Shown here in pieces: positions 1-8,405 of a stretch of 64,000 bases of DNA (position 1 is its first letter; each line of letters starts with the position of its first letter). Source of the DNA: Nitrospira tepida. GTDB taxonomy: Bacteria; Nitrospirota; Nitrospiria; Nitrospirales; Nitrospiraceae. The translations under genes were made by a program, and so were the position numbers. The notes beneath the pieces were generated by a model, which did not search any database, was not told the DNA's origin, and saw nothing but the letters and a program-made list of their open reading frames with translations. The stretch covers positions 3,566,001 through 3,630,000 of the forward strand of contig NZ_OX365700.1 in NCBI RefSeq assembly GCF_947241125.1, in the 5' to 3' direction.

Positions 1-130
1 GGTAGACCCGAAGTTTATAGAGGATGATGGCCCAGGACAAAACGGAAAACCCGAACAAGAAGAGCAGAATGATTTTGGATACAAGACCGAGTGAACTAAC
101 GAGTCCGAGGGGACCGGCTTGCAAGTTCAT
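1..130 (-). CDS. tolQ: TolQ/ExbB-type proton channel subunit, N-terminus only
   Basis: Only the first 43 codons are in the window; the gene continues past base 1. The translation has a short Gly/Leu-rich start followed by one hydrophobic helix (about residues 19-38, with IILLFLFGFSVLSWAIILYK) that matches the first membrane helix of TolQ. In the family TolQ works with TolR and TolA in the inner membrane and uses proton motive force for outer-membrane constriction and integrity. The ATG at 130 is preceded by GGAGGG about 11 bases upstream. ExbB is the alternative, but the VLSWAIILYK sequence is the form usual in TolQ. tolR/tolA would be expected beyond the left edge. Confidence 0.8.
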   Translation of the reverse strand, partial: MNLQAGPLGLVSSLGLVSKIILLFLFGFSVLSWAIILYKLRVY

Positions 131-213
131 TCCCTTTTAACGTCCCTCCTGTACAGCTCGCGGGATACTGTGCACCGGTCGCGTACATAATGTCATCGAT
201 CTGAAAACAAAAA

Positions 214-292
214 TGGCGGGGCCGACGGGATTTGAACCCGCGACCTCCAGATTGACAATCTGGCGTCCTAAACCAGGCTGAACGACGGCCCC
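214..292 (-). tRNA. tRNA-Asp (anticodon GTC)
   Basis: On the minus strand the sequence folds as a cloverleaf: a 7-bp acceptor stem GGGGCCG/CGGCCCC, anticodon stem CCAGA/TCTGG around the loop TTGTCAA (anticodon GTC), and a T-arm with GGTTCAAATCC. The discriminator base is G73, the usual aspartate identity base, and the 3' CCA is encoded. The minus strand then runs into TTTTTG, which may help termination. The D-loop is slightly long. Confidence is high from the fold and the anticodon. Confidence 0.95.
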
Positions 293-414
293 GCAATGGA
301 TGGAGAAAGCTTGGCGACTGCGCGGTGCGAACTGTGGATGCAGATCGATGGTCAACGCAGCCCGAAATCAGCTCGTCAATAGGTTGAATACGTTGTTTGG
401 TAGTCTTCTATTCC

Positions 415-490
415 TGGTAGGCGGAACAGGGATCGAACCTGCGACCTCTGCCTTGTAAGGGCAGCGCTCTCCCGGCTGAGCTATCCGCCT
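415..490 (-). tRNA. tRNA-Val (anticodon TAC)
   Basis: The minus-strand cloverleaf has acceptor stem AGGCGGA/TCCGCCT, anticodon stem CTGCC/GGCAG with loop CTTACAA (anticodon TAC, valine), T-loop GGTTCGATCC, discriminator A73 and an encoded CCA. It lies 122 bases upstream of the tRNA-Asp in the same direction, so the two are probably co-transcribed. The recombinase gene that follows at 629 is not fused to a tRNA end, and I see no att duplication of either tRNA 3' end. Confidence 0.95.
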
Positions 491-628
491 AAAGTTTTGT
501 AATCACCGATAGTTGCGCATGCTATCAAGTCGCCCCTGCGATGTCAACCGATCCGCGACATCGTCTGGGCGTCGCGGCCATCGCGCCAATGCCGCAATTC
601 CTTGGCTTCGGCGGCCGACGCCCTTCGT

Positions 629-1651
629 TCACGATCCTCCAACGGGATGCGGGCGCCGCGCCGATCCCCGGCGTCGCGGGAAGAACCGGTCGTGCACCTG
701 TTTCAGCCGTTCCCGTTCCACATGCGTATAAATCTGAGTCGTCGCCAGACTCGCATGTCCCAGCATCGCCTGAACCGACCGCAGATCTGCGCCGCGATCC
801 AACAGATGCGTGGCAAAGGAATGTCGCAGCACATGGGGAGACAGGCGCGCCGTGATGCCGGCTTGCCTGGCGCGGCGTCGGAGCAATTTCCAGAATCCCT
901 GCCTGGTCAAGGGGCCGCCGCGGCGGGTCACGAACAACATCGGCGAAGTACGCCGTTTTAGCAGCAGCCCCCGCGCCTGGGAAAGATACTGAGCGAGCTT
1001 CCGGTGAGCCGTTTCGCCGATGGGCACGATGCGCTGCTTGCTCCCTTTCCCCGACACAAGCACATATCCGACTTGGAGGTTCAGCCCGGCAAGAGGCAGC
1101 GCCACCAGTTCCGACACCCGAAGTCCGGATGCATAGAGCAGCTCGATCATCGCATCGTCCCGCGCCGCTTCCGGACCGCCGGGAACAGGACCGTCGAGCA
1201 GGGCTGCCACCTCCTGTTTGGTCAAGGTACGGGGGAGTTTGACGCCCGTCTTCGGCGCGCTCAAATGTTGGGTGGGATCGTCCCGACAGAAACCTTCTTG
1301 GCGCAGGAACCGATACAATCCGCGGAGCGTGGCCAAATACCGAGCGCGGGAAGAGGCGGCGGCGCCGCCCTTCGCGACCTCGGCAAAAAATTCCGCCAAG
1401 ACGGAAGGCGTGACATCGGCAGGATCCGACCACTCTCGTTTGCGAAGATACGAGAAGAATTTCTCCAGATCCAACCGGTAGGACTCCGCCGTATTGGCGG
1501 CCAGTCCGCTCTCCACCCGCAGATACCGCACGAACCGATCAGTCCAGTGATCGGTTCGATCCTCCTGCCCCGCGTCGTCCTCGCGTGCGACAGAAGCATC
1601 GACGGGACGCCGGTTCCGGGCCGCCCGTATCGATCGTGTCGGATTCCTCAT
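629..1651 (-). CDS. xerD: Tyrosine recombinase, XerD type
   Basis: This 340-residue protein has the core-binding SAM-like domain (about residues 34-120) and the catalytic domain (about 140-315) of XerC/XerD recombinases, which resolve chromosome dimers at dif. The catalytic set is complete: R178 in ASGLRVSEL, K202 in GKGSKQR, H273 and R276 in SPHVLRHSFATHLL, H299 in LGHASL and nucleophile Y308 in IYTHV. It is longer than the usual 298 residues because of a 34-residue basic N-terminal lead and a 15-residue Arg-rich tail. The integron-integrase insert is not evident, so I do not call it IntI. The ATG at 1651 follows a weak AGGA and sits about 16 bases after the predicted transcription start, which supports this start despite the unconserved lead. 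Confidence 0.88.
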   Translation of the reverse strand: MRNPTRSIRAARNRRPVDASVAREDDAGQEDRTDHWTDRFVRYLRVESGLAANTAESYRLDLEKFFSYLRKREWSDPADVTPSVLAEFFAEVAKGGAAASSRARYLATLRGLYRFLRQEGFCRDDPTQHLSAPKTGVKLPRTLTKQEVAALLDGPVPGGPEAARDDAMIELLYASGLRVSELVALPLAGLNLQVGYVLVSGKGSKQRIVPIGETAHRKLAQYLSQARGLLLKRRTSPMLFVTRRGGPLTRQGFWKLLRRRARQAGITARLSPHVLRHSFATHLLDRGADLRSVQAMLGHASLATTQIYTHVERERLKQVHDRFFPRRRGSARRPHPVGGS

Positions 1652-1673
1652 CGACGGTCGAATCCTGTTTGCG

Positions 1674-1702
1674 ACTATAGCGAAGCGCGACGCTCAACAC
1701 AA
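1674..1702 (-). promoter_or_regulatory. Sigma-70-like promoter for xerD
   Basis: On the minus strand a -35-like TTGTGT (1702-1697) and a -10 TATAGT (1679-1674) are separated by 17 bases. The predicted start is near 1667, giving a 5' leader of about 16 bases before the ATG at 1651. The -10 is good and the -35 keeps only TTG, so this is a moderate call. Confidence 0.45.
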
Positions 1703-1749
1703 ACACGAACTCCATTTCGTTCTCCTCGCGCGTCGTATCGTACGATTCC

Positions 1750-1779
1750 TTGACAAGATTTCTCGTGCTTACCTATAGT
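1750..1779 (+). promoter_or_regulatory. Strong sigma-70-type promoter for the 1819 gene
   Basis: A perfect -35 TTGACA (1750-1755) is followed after 18 bases by a -10 TATAGT (1774-1779). The predicted start lies near 1786. The TTG of this -35 box opens a long frame that continues into the downstream gene, but it cannot be its start codon if this promoter is used. This places the true start at ATG 1819. Together with the xerD promoter it makes a compact divergent control region. Confidence 0.7.
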
Positions 1780-1818
1780 CACCTTCGTCGCGGCGAGTGT
1801 CGCCATGTTTACGTTCCC

Positions 1819-3798
1819 ATGCCTTCCATCTTGCTCCGACCGTCCCGACTGCTCCGAACCACGGTTCCCGACCGGCTTGCCCGGACGGCCGGCCTGATTC
1901 TCATCGCCGTCTTCTGCCTGCTTGTCCCGATTCCGCTGGCGGCCGCCCCATCACCGCCCGGGCCGACCGATGGCGCACGGACCCAACTAAGCCGCGCCGC
2001 CGCGACGATGGACAAGGCCAAGCGGCTTATCGAATCCCAGCGGCCCGACGAAGCACTGGCGCTGCTCAAACCGTTCGTCAACCTCTCGCCCCGCCCGGCG
2101 CAGGCCGACCAAGCTTATCTGTTGATGGCCGCCGCCTACCGCGGAATGAACCAACATGCCGAGGCCGTCGCCGCGCTCAATTTTTTCCTGAGTGAGTTTC
2201 CGACTTCGCCGCTGCTGGACCGCGCGAAAATGCTCCTGGCCACGGAACACGCCGCGCTGGGACATTCGGACCAGGCCTTGCCGCTCCTTGCGGAAATTCG
2301 CAGCCAGACCGCCGATGTCGCCACCAAGCGGGACGCGTTGCTCTTGACCGGCGACATTCTGGCTCAAAAGCGCGATAGTCACCGCGCCATCCAAGCCTGG
2401 CTGGAGGAAATGGAACTGGCCCAACCCGAGCAACGCAGCGGCACGGCGGCCCGCATCCAGGCGCTCATCCGCGACAAGCTGGACCGACGGGCGCTCATGC
2501 AGGTCCGCGACACCTATCCCACGTCTTTTCCCGGCGATGTCGCCCTGATCCGGTTGATCGAATGGCATACGGCGCGCGGCGAGGACCATTTGGCCGAACG
2601 GCAACTGCGGTTGTTTCTTCAGCGATTCCCTTCGCATGATTACGCGGCGAAGGCGGCTGATTTGCTGAACGGCCTGGCCGCAAAACTCAAATCGAGCCAG
2701 GCCGTCCTCGTCGCGCTGCTGCCGCTCAGCGGCAAGCTGGCGCCGTTCGGGACGGAGGTGCTGAACGGCATTCAGCTCGCTCTGGAGAAGGCCAAGGAGG
2801 TGCACGGGCAAACGTCCGTGGGATTGATCGTCAAGGACTCCGCCGCGCCCCGCGGCGGGCTGGCCCAGGATCTCGCCGACACCCTGGAGGAGTATCATCC
2901 TGTTGCCGTGATCGGCCCCCTCCTGTCGAAGCATCTGCCCGTGGTCGCCGAGGTGGCCGCGCGCACGGACACGCCGGCGATCACGCCGTCGGCCACCGCG
3001 GCCGATGTCCGCCGCTACGGATCGTGGCTCTTCAGCACGGCCCTGACCTATTCTCATCAAGCCAAACGCCTCGCCTCCTACGCGACGGAACAGTTGGGAT
3101 ACCGGCGGGTGAGCGTGCTCTATCCCGACACACCCTACGGCCGGGAGTTGGCCCAGCTCTTCAGCCAAGAGCTGATCCAACACGGCGGCGAAGTCATTGC
3201 GACCGAAAGCTATAAGGAAGGCGATACCGACTTCGGCCAGGCGATCAAGCGGCTCAAGGCCCAGGATCTCAAGAAATACGGGATGACGACCCCGGTCGTC
3301 ACCTCCAAGGGCCAGAAGCGCGATCTGTATTCGCCGGGATTCGACGCAGTCTTTGTCCCGGGCCGGGCGATGGATATCACGCTCCTTTCCCCTCAACTGG
3401 TCTTTCACGACGTCAAGGTTCCGCTGTTGGGCACGAGCAGTTGGAACGCGACGCCCGCGCCGACCGTCAATGAGCCGGCCTTGGAGGGATCGGTGTTTGT
3501 GGACGGATTCTTCAGCGAGAGCCCCGATCCGGCCGTGCAAGAATTCGTCGACCGGTACCGGCAACGATTTCAAGCTTCTCCCACAGCCTTTGCCGCGCAG
3601 GCATTCGACGCCGCGGGGGTCGTGCTCGATGCCCTCCGGAAGGGTGCAACCTCGGGTCAGGCCGTGAGAGAATATCTCCAAACGCACCCCGATCTGCCGA
3701 CGCTCGGCGGGCCCGCGCATTTCGATGGGTCCGGCACGCTCGTCCGCCGGATCTTCGTCATCGGCATCAAGGGCGGACGCTTGGTGCAAATCGAGTAA
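1819..3798 (+). CDS. LpoA-like exported protein: TPR-like helices plus periplasmic-binding domain
   Basis: The 659-residue protein has an N-terminal signal sequence (LARTAGLILIAVFCLLVP, cut after about AAA43), a helical tetratricopeptide-like region (about 50-290) and a type I periplasmic-binding fold (about 295-655, beginning VLVALLPLSGKLAPFGTE). This order is that of LpoA, the outer-membrane activator of penicillin-binding protein 1A, and of related branched-chain amino-acid-binding proteins. No lipobox cysteine is visible, so it is probably soluble in the periplasm or held by the uncut helix. The ATG at 1819 is chosen because a promoter overlaps the longer in-frame TTG at 1750. The M50 protease starts 3 bases after its stop, so the two plus trpS form one operon. 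Exact ligand or partner is unknown. Confidence 0.75.
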   Translation: MPSILLRPSRLLRTTVPDRLARTAGLILIAVFCLLVPIPLAAAPSPPGPTDGARTQLSRAAATMDKAKRLIESQRPDEALALLKPFVNLSPRPAQADQAYLLMAAAYRGMNQHAEAVAALNFFLSEFPTSPLLDRAKMLLATEHAALGHSDQALPLLAEIRSQTADVATKRDALLLTGDILAQKRDSHRAIQAWLEEMELAQPEQRSGTAARIQALIRDKLDRRALMQVRDTYPTSFPGDVALIRLIEWHTARGEDHLAERQLRLFLQRFPSHDYAAKAADLLNGLAAKLKSSQAVLVALLPLSGKLAPFGTEVLNGIQLALEKAKEVHGQTSVGLIVKDSAAPRGGLAQDLADTLEEYHPVAVIGPLLSKHLPVVAEVAARTDTPAITPSATAADVRRYGSWLFSTALTYSHQAKRLASYATEQLGYRRVSVLYPDTPYGRELAQLFSQELIQHGGEVIATESYKEGDTDFGQAIKRLKAQDLKKYGMTTPVVTSKGQKRDLYSPGFDAVFVPGRAMDITLLSPQLVFHDVKVPLLGTSSWNATPAPTVNEPALEGSVFVDGFFSESPDPAVQEFVDRYRQRFQASPTAFAAQAFDAAGVVLDALRKGATSGQAVREYLQTHPDLPTLGGPAHFDGSGTLVRRIFVIGIKGGRLVQIE

Positions 3799-3801
3799 CC
3801 C

Positions 3802-4542
3802 ATGGCCGCGTTGTCTCAAGTCCTCCACAAGATTTCTTATATGGGCCTGCCGCTGCTGTTTGCCATGGTCCTGCATGAATTCGCGCACGGATGGGTGGCC
3901 AACCGGCTGGGCGACCCCACCGCCCGCCTGCAAGGCCGCCTCACGTTGAATCCGCTCGCGCACATCGATCCGCTCGGGACGGTGCTGGTGCCGCTTCTCT
4001 GCCTGTTGATGCCGGGCGGGTTTTTCATCGGCTGGGCGAAGCCCGTCCCCATCGATCCCCGGAACCTGCGGCATCCGCGCCGCGACATGGCCTGGGTGGC
4101 CGCGGCCGGGCCCGCCATGAATCTCGTGCTGGCCGTTCTCAGCGCCGCCGCGTTCAGCGCCTTCCTGAGGCTGGATCCGACGGTGGGTGAATTCCTCTCC
4201 CGCCCATCAAGCGCCAGGCGGCAGGATCTCGCGGGCATGGCGTTGCTCCCGCTCGCCGTCATGTCGCTCTATTCCGTGCTGATCAACGTGCTGCTGATGC
4301 TGTTCAATCTGATCCCGATCCCGCCGCTCGACGGCGGCCGGATCTTGACCAGCCTGTTGCCGCCCCGGCCGGCGCTCGCGCTGGCCCAACTCGAACCCTA
4401 CGGCATGATCCTGATTTTTGCGCTGGTGTTGCTGGATCCGCAGATCCACGTCATCGGCACCGTCACCGGTCCGCTGACGGATCTGACGGCCAACACGATC
4501 GTCCAACAGGTCCAGACCCTGACCCGAGGTGTCACACCATGA
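3802..4542 (+). CDS. Site-2-type membrane metalloprotease (peptidase M50)
   Basis: A 246-residue integral membrane protein with the zinc motif HEFAH (residues 25-29) inside the first hydrophobic segment and the third ligand in PPLDGG (D177), the signature pair of S2P-like proteases. Conserved NPLAHIDPLGT follows the first helix, as in short bacterial M50 proteins. Four to five further hydrophobic stretches are seen. The family cleaves transmembrane substrates within the bilayer, but the substrate cannot be told here. It starts 3 bases after the LpoA-like gene and its stop overlaps the trpS start (ATGA), which implies translational coupling. The same M50-trpS pairing is common in bacteria. Confidence 0.85.
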   Translation: MAALSQVLHKISYMGLPLLFAMVLHEFAHGWVANRLGDPTARLQGRLTLNPLAHIDPLGTVLVPLLCLLMPGGFFIGWAKPVPIDPRNLRHPRRDMAWVAAAGPAMNLVLAVLSAAAFSAFLRLDPTVGEFLSRPSSARRQDLAGMALLPLAVMSLYSVLINVLLMLFNLIPIPPLDGGRILTSLLPPRPALALAQLEPYGMILIFALVLLDPQIHVIGTVTGPLTDLTANTIVQQVQTLTRGVTP

Positions 4543-5531
4543 CGGAGACTCCACGCAAGCGCGTCCTCAGCGGCATGCAACCCAGCGGCCTGCTCCACCT
4601 GGGCAACTGGCTCGGCGCGTTGGAGAACTGGAAGGTGTTGCAGGCCGACTACGACTGTTTCTTTTTCGTCGCCGACTGGCATGCGCTCTCGACCAACTAC
4701 GAAAACACGAGCCGGCTGCGCGAGTTCTCTCGGGAATTGATCATCGATTGGCTGGCTGCCGGCATCGATCCCGCCCGCGCCACCGTCTTCGTGCAGTCGC
4801 GGGTGCCGGACCACGCCATTCTCCACCTGCTGTTTTCGATGATCATTCCGATCTCCTGGCTGGAGCGGAACCCGACCTACAAGGAAAAGCAGGAAGAGAT
4901 CAAAGAACGCGACTTGGCCACCTACGGCTTCCTGGGGTATCCGGTGCTCCAGGCCGCCGATATCCTCATCTACAAGCCGGACTTCGTGCCGGTCGGCAAG
5001 GATCAACTGCCTCATCTCGAATTGACCCGCGAACTGGCCCGCCGCTTCAACAGCCTCTATCGTCCCGTGTTCCCGGAGCCGATGGAACACCTGACCAAGT
5101 TTCCCAAGGTCGCCGGGACGGACGGGCGGAAGATGAGCAAGAGCTACGGCAACACCATCAACCTGTCCGACCCGGAGCCGGTGGTGCGGCAAAAGCTCAA
5201 GACCATGGTCACCGACCCCGCGCGCGTGCGTCGCACCGATCCCGGCAACCCGGATGTCTGCCCGGTCTATGACTTCCACAAGATCTTCTCGCCTCTGCCC
5301 GTCATCGAACAGATCGATCGGGAATGCCGCACCGCCGCCATCGGCTGCATCGACTGCAAAAAACTGGTGGCCGACGCCATCGTCGGCCGCATGCAGCCGA
5401 TGTGGGACGCCCGTGCGGAGTTGATGAATAAGCCTGGACAGGTGGAGGAGATTGTGGCAGAAGGAAGTCAACGCGCCGCAACCGTGGCCCATCGGACGCT
5501 CACAGAGGTCCAGGAAGCCATGAACATCTAG
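4539..5531 (+). CDS. trpS: Tryptophanyl-tRNA synthetase with a four-cysteine cluster motif
   Basis: The 330-residue class I synthetase charges tRNA-Trp. The HIGH-like motif is HLGN (20-23) and the KMSKS motif is exact at 198-202 (GRKMSKS). Length matches bacterial TrpRS. A notable feature is four cysteines, C241, C263, C270 and C273, spaced C-x21-C-x6-C-x2-C; nearly the same spacing holds a [4Fe-4S] cluster in Thermotoga maritima TrpRS, so an iron-sulfur form is likely here (inference). The ATG overlaps the stop of the M50 protease gene by four bases. Confidence 0.95.
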   Translation: MTETPRKRVLSGMQPSGLLHLGNWLGALENWKVLQADYDCFFFVADWHALSTNYENTSRLREFSRELIIDWLAAGIDPARATVFVQSRVPDHAILHLLFSMIIPISWLERNPTYKEKQEEIKERDLATYGFLGYPVLQAADILIYKPDFVPVGKDQLPHLELTRELARRFNSLYRPVFPEPMEHLTKFPKVAGTDGRKMSKSYGNTINLSDPEPVVRQKLKTMVTDPARVRRTDPGNPDVCPVYDFHKIFSPLPVIEQIDRECRTAAIGCIDCKKLVADAIVGRMQPMWDARAELMNKPGQVEEIVAEGSQRAATVAHRTLTEVQEAMNI

Positions 5532-5586
5532 CGGCCGCTGTCATCGCGCGACGGGACCGGCCGAGAGGCCGATCCTCCTACTTCAC

Positions 5587-6006
5587 ATGCGATCCATGTT
5601 CCGCTTCGGCCTTCCAATCCTCAGCCTCTGGACGCTGCTCTCCGGCTGCGCCTCGTTGATGCATGGGGACCATCAATCCGTGACGTTGTATACGGACCCG
5701 CCGGAAGCGGACATCCTCCTCGATGAGCGCGTCCACGTGACCGCCCCCGGAAAGGTGTCACTCAACCGGAAAGAGGACCATACGGCAAGGATCGAAAAGG
5801 CGGGCTACGAGCCGGTGACGGTTCGCATCGAGCGGGGCATGTCCAACTGGGTCTACGCGGACGGCATCTGCCTGATCTTCATCTACTGGTGCGTGAAAAG
5901 CGACCGGCAGGACGGCGGGTTCTGGACCTTCGACGACGAGGTCCATGTGCGACTCGCCCAACAGCGCTCGGTTTCACAGTCCTCGTCTCCCCCTGCCGAA
6001 CAATGA
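5587..6006 (+). CDS. PEGA-like lipoprotein
   Basis: A 139-residue lipoprotein precursor: an N-terminal hydrophobic segment ends in the lipobox LLSGC (C21). The mature part starts with a PEGA-like beta domain (about 30-85; DPPEADILLDERVHVTAPG followed by a KAGYEPVTVRI strand), a fold common in surface proteins. A hydrophobic patch WVYADGICLIFIYWC (about 95-110) and a polar tail follow. No ribosome site stands out. Function is unknown. It follows trpS by 55 bases and may be read from the same transcript. Confidence 0.6.
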   Translation: MRSMFRFGLPILSLWTLLSGCASLMHGDHQSVTLYTDPPEADILLDERVHVTAPGKVSLNRKEDHTARIEKAGYEPVTVRIERGMSNWVYADGICLIFIYWCVKSDRQDGGFWTFDDEVHVRLAQQRSVSQSSSPPAEQ

Positions 6007-6260
6007 ATCCCGTCCCCTCCTGATCGGCCCGCTCACCCCCTCGCACGCCCTGCCGGCGGTAGCTTCGTCCGCCAATCATCTCATCGGGCCAGACGTCGCC
6101 GCGCATGTTGCTCAGGCAGCCGTTGTCGGCAGGGAGCCGGCCGGCATCTGTTGGAACGGCACTAAGGGCTTGGGAAGGCAATGCAGCGGGAAGGCCGGCT
6201 CGCGGCCGATCCGCCTGAGGGTGCTGGCGATCCGACGAGGCCGGCCCCAATCACTCCAGA

Positions 6261-7118
6261 TCACGCCCTGCACTCGACCGCCGCCAGGTAGTCGGGAATC
6301 TGTTCGAGAAAATCTTTGGAGAAATCGTACGCCGGGAGGGCATCCAGCAAAATCGACGGCACGGCCCGCTCCAGCGCGCCGCCGGCATACACGCTCAGTC
6401 CTTCGAGCGTCTGGACGAGTTCAGGCAGGACCTGCCGCCCCAGATTCCACAGGGTCTCGGCCTGGGCGGCCACCACCAGCGTGTTCCACAAGGCCCCCTC
6501 CGCCAAGACCCGGTCGGCCTCCAGCGCGGACGGCTTCTCCACGAACGATCGCACGAGCTTGACCGACGATTCGGTGCGAAGGATCACCGGCGCCCCGGTT
6601 TTGATCCATCCATAGTCCAGTTCGAGCGATTCCGGGGGCACGCCCAGCAGCACCAACCGATGCGGGAGTTCCCGCGCAATCCAGACGGTTTCCTCGACCG
6701 CCCGCAGGAACCGGCTTTCCGGATACACAAAATGATCCGAAGGGACAATGACCACGGTACCGTTCGGATCGCGCATCCGTATGCAGGACAGCGCCAAGAA
6801 GATCCCGGCTGCGATGCCCTTTTTCGTCGGCTGCACCAGCAGGCGATCGATCGTCCGATCGCCAAGCTGATCCATCGCTTCCTGCCGATGGTCCTGGTTC
6901 ACGACCGCGATCACGCGTTCCCGCCGGCTGAGCTGCACGGCCCGGTCGATGCTGTGTTGCCATAACGACCTGGTGCCGAGAAACGTGCAGAAGGGTTTCG
7001 GCTTTTGACGCCCCAGCCATTTCGCGATCAGCGGGCGCACGGGTTGGCTGTCGCCGCCCCCCAGGACAATAGACCAGGGGCCGCCGGGTCTCTCATCGTC
7101 CAAGTGATGGTCGAGCAT
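6261..7118 (-). CDS. Nucleotidyltransferase related to mannose-1-phosphate guanylyltransferase
   Basis: The 285-residue protein resembles sugar-phosphate nucleotidyltransferases: IVLGGGDSQPVRPL near residue 17, then RQKPKPFCTFLGTRSLWQ, a TVVIVPSDHFV segment (metal-binding aspartate) and FVEKPS. It probably transfers a nucleotide to a hexose-1-phosphate for surface sugar synthesis. The nucleotide-binding loop is degenerate compared with GGxGTRLWPLS, so activity or donor may differ, and the beta-helix C-terminus of full ManC enzymes is absent. ATG 7118 is chosen over longer frames because GGAGGTGATC ends five bases upstream. A 174-base gap separates it from the next minus-strand gene. Confidence 0.65.
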   Translation of the reverse strand: MLDHHLDDERPGGPWSIVLGGGDSQPVRPLIAKWLGRQKPKPFCTFLGTRSLWQHSIDRAVQLSRRERVIAVVNQDHRQEAMDQLGDRTIDRLLVQPTKKGIAAGIFLALSCIRMRDPNGTVVIVPSDHFVYPESRFLRAVEETVWIARELPHRLVLLGVPPESLELDYGWIKTGAPVILRTESSVKLVRSFVEKPSALEADRVLAEGALWNTLVVAAQAETLWNLGRQVLPELVQTLEGLSVYAGGALERAVPSILLDALPAYDFSKDFLEQIPDYLAAVECRA

Positions 7119-7292
7119 ACGATCACCTCCAGGTGAGCCGGGCAGACGCGCCTCTCCGCGCAATCGCACGCGAGGACGGTCAAATGATGATGGCGCCGTC
7201 ACCGCCGGGATCGGACTCGATCCCGGCTGGACGTCCCCCTGATCGATATCGAGGAAATCCGACATCGGAGGGTACAGACCCGGCGGCTCGGA

Positions 7293-7529
7293 TCAGGCTG
7301 CCGGCGTGTACCGGGACAGATGATCGACAGGGTGGAGGGCCACCAAATACTGGGACGGTTTCGGCCGCAGGAGGACCAACCTTGATTCACGGGTCAGGCG
7401 ATCGACGGCGCCGAAAATTTCGTTCCAACTGTAGGCCGGCAACCGGGCGATCAGGTCCTCGAGTGAGCGGGGGGCGTTCCCGTCCAACAGGCCGACAATG
7501 TCCTGTTCCAACTCCTCGTGACGTGTCAT
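7293..7529 (-). CDS. Small winged-helix-like protein, paralogue of the one at 47543
   Basis: A 78-residue polar protein whose middle (LPAYSWNEIFGAVDRLTRES, then RLVLLRPKPSQYLVALHP) has the helix-helix-strand-strand pattern of a small winged helix. The window holds a second member at 47543-47782 with LPDLSWSQVFLEVDRLSRRG. A role in DNA or protein binding is inferred only. ATG 7529 is supported by GAGGGT seven bases upstream; a TTG at 7541 is possible but unsupported. Nothing nearby reveals a partner. Confidence 0.55.
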   Translation of the reverse strand: MTRHEELEQDIVGLLDGNAPRSLEDLIARLPAYSWNEIFGAVDRLTRESRLVLLRPKPSQYLVALHPVDHLSRYTPAA

Positions 7530-7761
7530 GCCTACCCTCAATGAAATGAATGGACGTTGCGATGAACCGGGACGGCACGAATAAAAAGAGGGTTGTGGTA
7601 TACCGCAGGAACCCCAGGCGGTCCATCCTCGAACCGTCGAAATTCTTGTCGAATCAGCCTGAGAGTGGCTGTCGTGGTTTAAACGACAAGGATGGGGCGG
7701 TCGGAGAACATTATCGTGTTGTAAGGACGCTCTCGACGGCGGAGTCGGGCTGACCGGCCGG

Positions 7762-8394
7762 CTACTCGGCGACTTGATGCATCAGGGCGTAGCGGGTCAA
7801 CTCCGCATTGTTCTTCAATTGCATCTTGTTCAGGATGCGCGCCCGGTAGGTGCTGACCGTCGTCACACTGAGATTGAGCGACTCGGCGATTTCCGAGACG
7901 GTCTTGCCGGAGCCGATCAGGCGGAGCACCTCATACTCCCGATCCGACAGCAGCTCATGGGGAGGCCGGCCGTCGCTCGCTTTCATCGTGAGCGCCAGCC
8001 GCTCGGCCACCTGCGGGCTGACGTATTGGCCGCCGTTCGCGACCTTCTTGATGGCCTGCACTAGTTCCTGGGGCGCGCTGGCCTTGTTCAGATAGCCGTC
8101 TGCGCCGGCCTTGAACATGCGGACCGCATATTGATCTTCCGGATGCATGCTGAGCACGATCACCGGCAGCGCGGGGCGGTCGTGTTTCACTTGCTTCAGC
8201 GCCTCGGTCCCCGTAGTGCCGGGCATGGAGATGTCCATGATCACCACGTCCCATGGTTTCTTCTGCACCAAATCGAGCAACTCGCGGGCGTTTCCCGCCT
8301 CCCCGAACTTGACGGGTCCCAGCCCTTCCGCCAACATCTCCTTCACGCCCCGCCGAAACAGCGGAAAATCGTCCGCAATCAGAATTCTGTACAT
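7762..8394 (-). CDS. NarL/FixJ-family response regulator
   Basis: The 210-residue protein has a receiver domain (1-120) with acidic pair D8-D9, phospho-acceptor D54 in VIMDISMPG and the conserved K in YLNKAS, then a LuxR-type helix-turn-helix (about 146-203; LSDREYEVLRLI and TVSTYRARILNKM). It is expected to bind DNA when phosphorylated by the kinase encoded just upstream, 11 bases away. ATG 8394 has GAGGG about 4 bases upstream. Target genes are not evident. Longer in-frame starts would run into the kinase gene and are rejected. Confidence 0.93.
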   Translation of the reverse strand: MYRILIADDFPLFRRGVKEMLAEGLGPVKFGEAGNARELLDLVQKKPWDVVIMDISMPGTTGTEALKQVKHDRPALPVIVLSMHPEDQYAVRMFKAGADGYLNKASAPQELVQAIKKVANGGQYVSPQVAERLALTMKASDGRPPHELLSDREYEVLRLIGSGKTVSEIAESLNLSVTTVSTYRARILNKMQLKNNAELTRYALMHQVAE

Positions 8395-8405
8395 GGGTCC
8401 CTCGC

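Noticed and set aside
214-490. tRNA-flanked genomic island attachment site
   Set aside because: No direct repeat of either tRNA 3' end found nearby; the adjacent recombinase is housekeeping type.
629-1651. Integron integrase or phage integrase for the recombinase
   Set aside because: Sequence and length fit XerD, lacks the IntI-specific insert, and no attI or phage genes are near; it is also 51 kb from the cassette-like island.
1987-4074. A 695-codon open frame on the minus strand
   Set aside because: It is antisense to the well-supported LpoA-like and M50 genes, has low-complexity His/Arg/Gly-rich content and no family motifs; GC-rich DNA gives such shadow frames.
4398-5492. A 364-codon open frame on the minus strand
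   Set aside because: Antisense to trpS; no motifs.
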